Source of the DNA: Robertmurraya dakarensis
Lineage (GTDB): Bacteria; Bacillota; Bacilli; Bacillales; Cytobacillaceae
Direction of reading: 5' to 3'
Length of the DNA: 64,000 nt
Assembly: GCF_900156875.1 (NCBI RefSeq)
Contig: NZ_LT707409.1
Span: 2,811,279 to 2,875,278, forward strand
Shown here: piece by piece, positions 63,105-64,000 of the stretch
Numbering within the stretch: the first letter of the stretch is position 1
Layout of the letters: each line of letters opens with the position of its first letter
The notes under the pieces: model-generated
Seen by the model: only the letters and a program-made list of their open reading frames with translations
Told to the model about the DNA's origin: nothing
The model's database searches: none
Translations under genes and position numbers: made by a program

Positions 63105-63803
63105 ATGGACTTATTACTAGAAGGACTACTTCGTGCACTAGAAATGATCGCATCCGGAGATCCGGAAATCCTCGAAATTACCTGGCGGACGCTTCGTGTA
63201 TCTTTAACAGCGGTCCTAATCAGTACTTTCGTTGGTATTCCGCTTGGGATCCTATTTGGATTAAAAAGATTTCCTGGCAGAAAGATATTGCTTGTCATCA
63301 TTAATATCTTAATGGGGCTTCCTCCCGTTGTTGCCGGTCTATGGATTACGATTTTACTTTGGCGTTCAGGACCTTTAGGACATCTAGCCCTTCTTTTTAC
63401 TCCAACAGCCATTGTCATGGCGCAGGTGCTCGTTTCTTTGCCAATCATTATTGGTTTAACGAGCAGTGCTTTTCAACAGATTGATGAAAAGATGATCCTG
63501 CAAATTAAATCACTGGGAGCAACGAAGCTGCAATCATTACTGATTCTATTAAATGAAACGCGCGTATCCATTCTAGCAGCAATCATTGCTGGATTTGGCA
63601 GAGTGATCGCTGAAGTTGGTGCCGCAATGATGGTTGGCGGTAATATACGAGGGGAAACAAGAATTTTGACGACCTCAATTGTGATGGAGGTTTCAAAAGG
63701 AAACTTTGATATTGCATTTGCTTTATCCTTTATTATTATGACGATTACGTTCTTGATCACGTTCTGTTTAACGTTCTTGCAGCAAAGGAGCCGAAAAGTA
63801 TGA
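63105..63803 (+). CDS. tupB: Tungstate ABC transporter permease TupB
   Basis: A 232-aa permease with five or six membrane segments and the EAA-type motif (QIKSLGATKLQSLLILLNETRVSILAAIIAGFGRVIAEVGAAMMVGGN) characteristic of molybdate/tungstate permeases. It follows tupA after 69 bp with an AAAGTTGGAG site. Confidence 0.93.
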   Translation: MDLLLEGLLRALEMIASGDPEILEITWRTLRVSLTAVLISTFVGIPLGILFGLKRFPGRKILLVIINILMGLPPVVAGLWITILLWRSGPLGHLALLFTPTAIVMAQVLVSLPIIIGLTSSAFQQIDEKMILQIKSLGATKLQSLLILLNETRVSILAAIIAGFGRVIAEVGAAMMVGGNIRGETRILTTSIVMEVSKGNFDIAFALSFIIMTITFLITFCLTFLQQRSRKV

Positions 63804-64000
63804 ATCCGCTATTAGAGTTAAAGAACGTTGGTTACACAGCACAAGGCAGGGATATCTTAAACATTCCAAATCTATTAATAAAACAAAAAGAAATCATCGG
63901 CATTATGGGGCCTAATGGAGCTGGCAAAAGCACTTTATTAAAAGTACTATCCTTACTTGATGCCCCAAGTACCGGCAGCATCTATTTTAAAGAAAAGGAA
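63800..64000 (+). CDS. tupC: Tungstate ABC transporter ATPase TupC (partial, 3' end outside the window)
   Basis: The first 67 codons of an ATPase. Walker A GPNGAGKST is visible at about residues 43-51. The ATG overlaps the tupB stop (ATGA), so it is translationally coupled. Identity as TupC follows from position after tupAB. Confidence 0.9.
   Translation, partial: MNPLLELKNVGYTAQGRDILNIPNLLIKQKEIIGIMGPNGAGKSTLLKVLSLLDAPSTGSIYFKEKE

Overview
The window is a stretch of chromosome from an endospore-forming member of the Bacillaceae. The evidence is the gene order (lytH-yunB-yunC-yunE-yunF, sufCDSUB, metNPQ, yusE-yusF-yusG-gcvH-yusI, fadNAE-yuzL-yusM, opuA, yusU-yusV), the sporulation and germination genes (yunB, a gerX-ABC operon), strong AGGAGG-type ribosome binding sites, and A/T-rich Firmicutes riboswitches. 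Gene order follows the Bacillus subtilis yun/suf/yus region with local differences. I cannot assign a species.

Layout. 1-6.3 kb: the end of lytH, a NhaC-type transporter behind a lysine riboswitch, yunB, an HD-GYP protein, yunC, yunE and yunF. 6.3-8.1 kb: a small cassette with a coiled-coil ORF and a zinc-ribbon/DnaQ-exonuclease/BRCT protein, bracketed by a 50-bp direct repeat that is itself the sufB terminator. 8.09-23.3 kb: a 15.2-kb integrative element inserted in the 3' end of sufB. It has a tyrosine integrase, an excisionase-like HTH protein, two divergent repressor modules, a P4/D5-type primase-helicase, an iteron-flanked AT-rich origin, a phage ClpP-like protease and cargo, but no terminase, portal, capsid or tail genes. 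This is the organisation of a phage-satellite (PICI-like) island. Cargo is a MocR/PhzF/MFS/LysE small-molecule module, a cupin, and an unrecognised three-gene operon at the far end that is the best candidate for an undescribed (possibly defence) system.

23.3-28.5 kb: the sufCDSUB iron-sulfur cluster operon, with SufB's last codons rebuilt by the element. 28.5-34.3 kb: a 49-codon gene with its own terminator, then the methionine uptake operon metN-metP-metQ and the sulfhydrylase gene metY, each behind a SAM-I riboswitch. 34.4-43.7 kb: yusE, yusF, yusG, gcvH, yusI and the fatty-acid beta-oxidation operon fadN-fadA-fadE under a perfect FadR operator, then yuzL and proline dehydrogenase. 43.8-49.9 kb: a MOSC protein, a solitary betaine-binding lipoprotein, a GbsR-family regulator and the opuAA-AB-AC osmoprotectant transporter. 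49.9-55 kb: siderophore uptake (FecCD-type permeases, YusV-like ATPase, FhuF-like reductase, YfiY-like lipoprotein) around a pair of Fur boxes. 55-58.8 kb: gerXA-XB-XC germinant receptor. 58.8-64 kb: a RodA/FtsW protein, a DUF4931 protein, a 20-bp tandem-repeat tract, and a tungstate operon (HTH-PBP regulator apparently starting at ACG, tupA, tupB, start of tupC).

Functions are assigned from visible motifs, family resemblance and gene order; no database search was possible.
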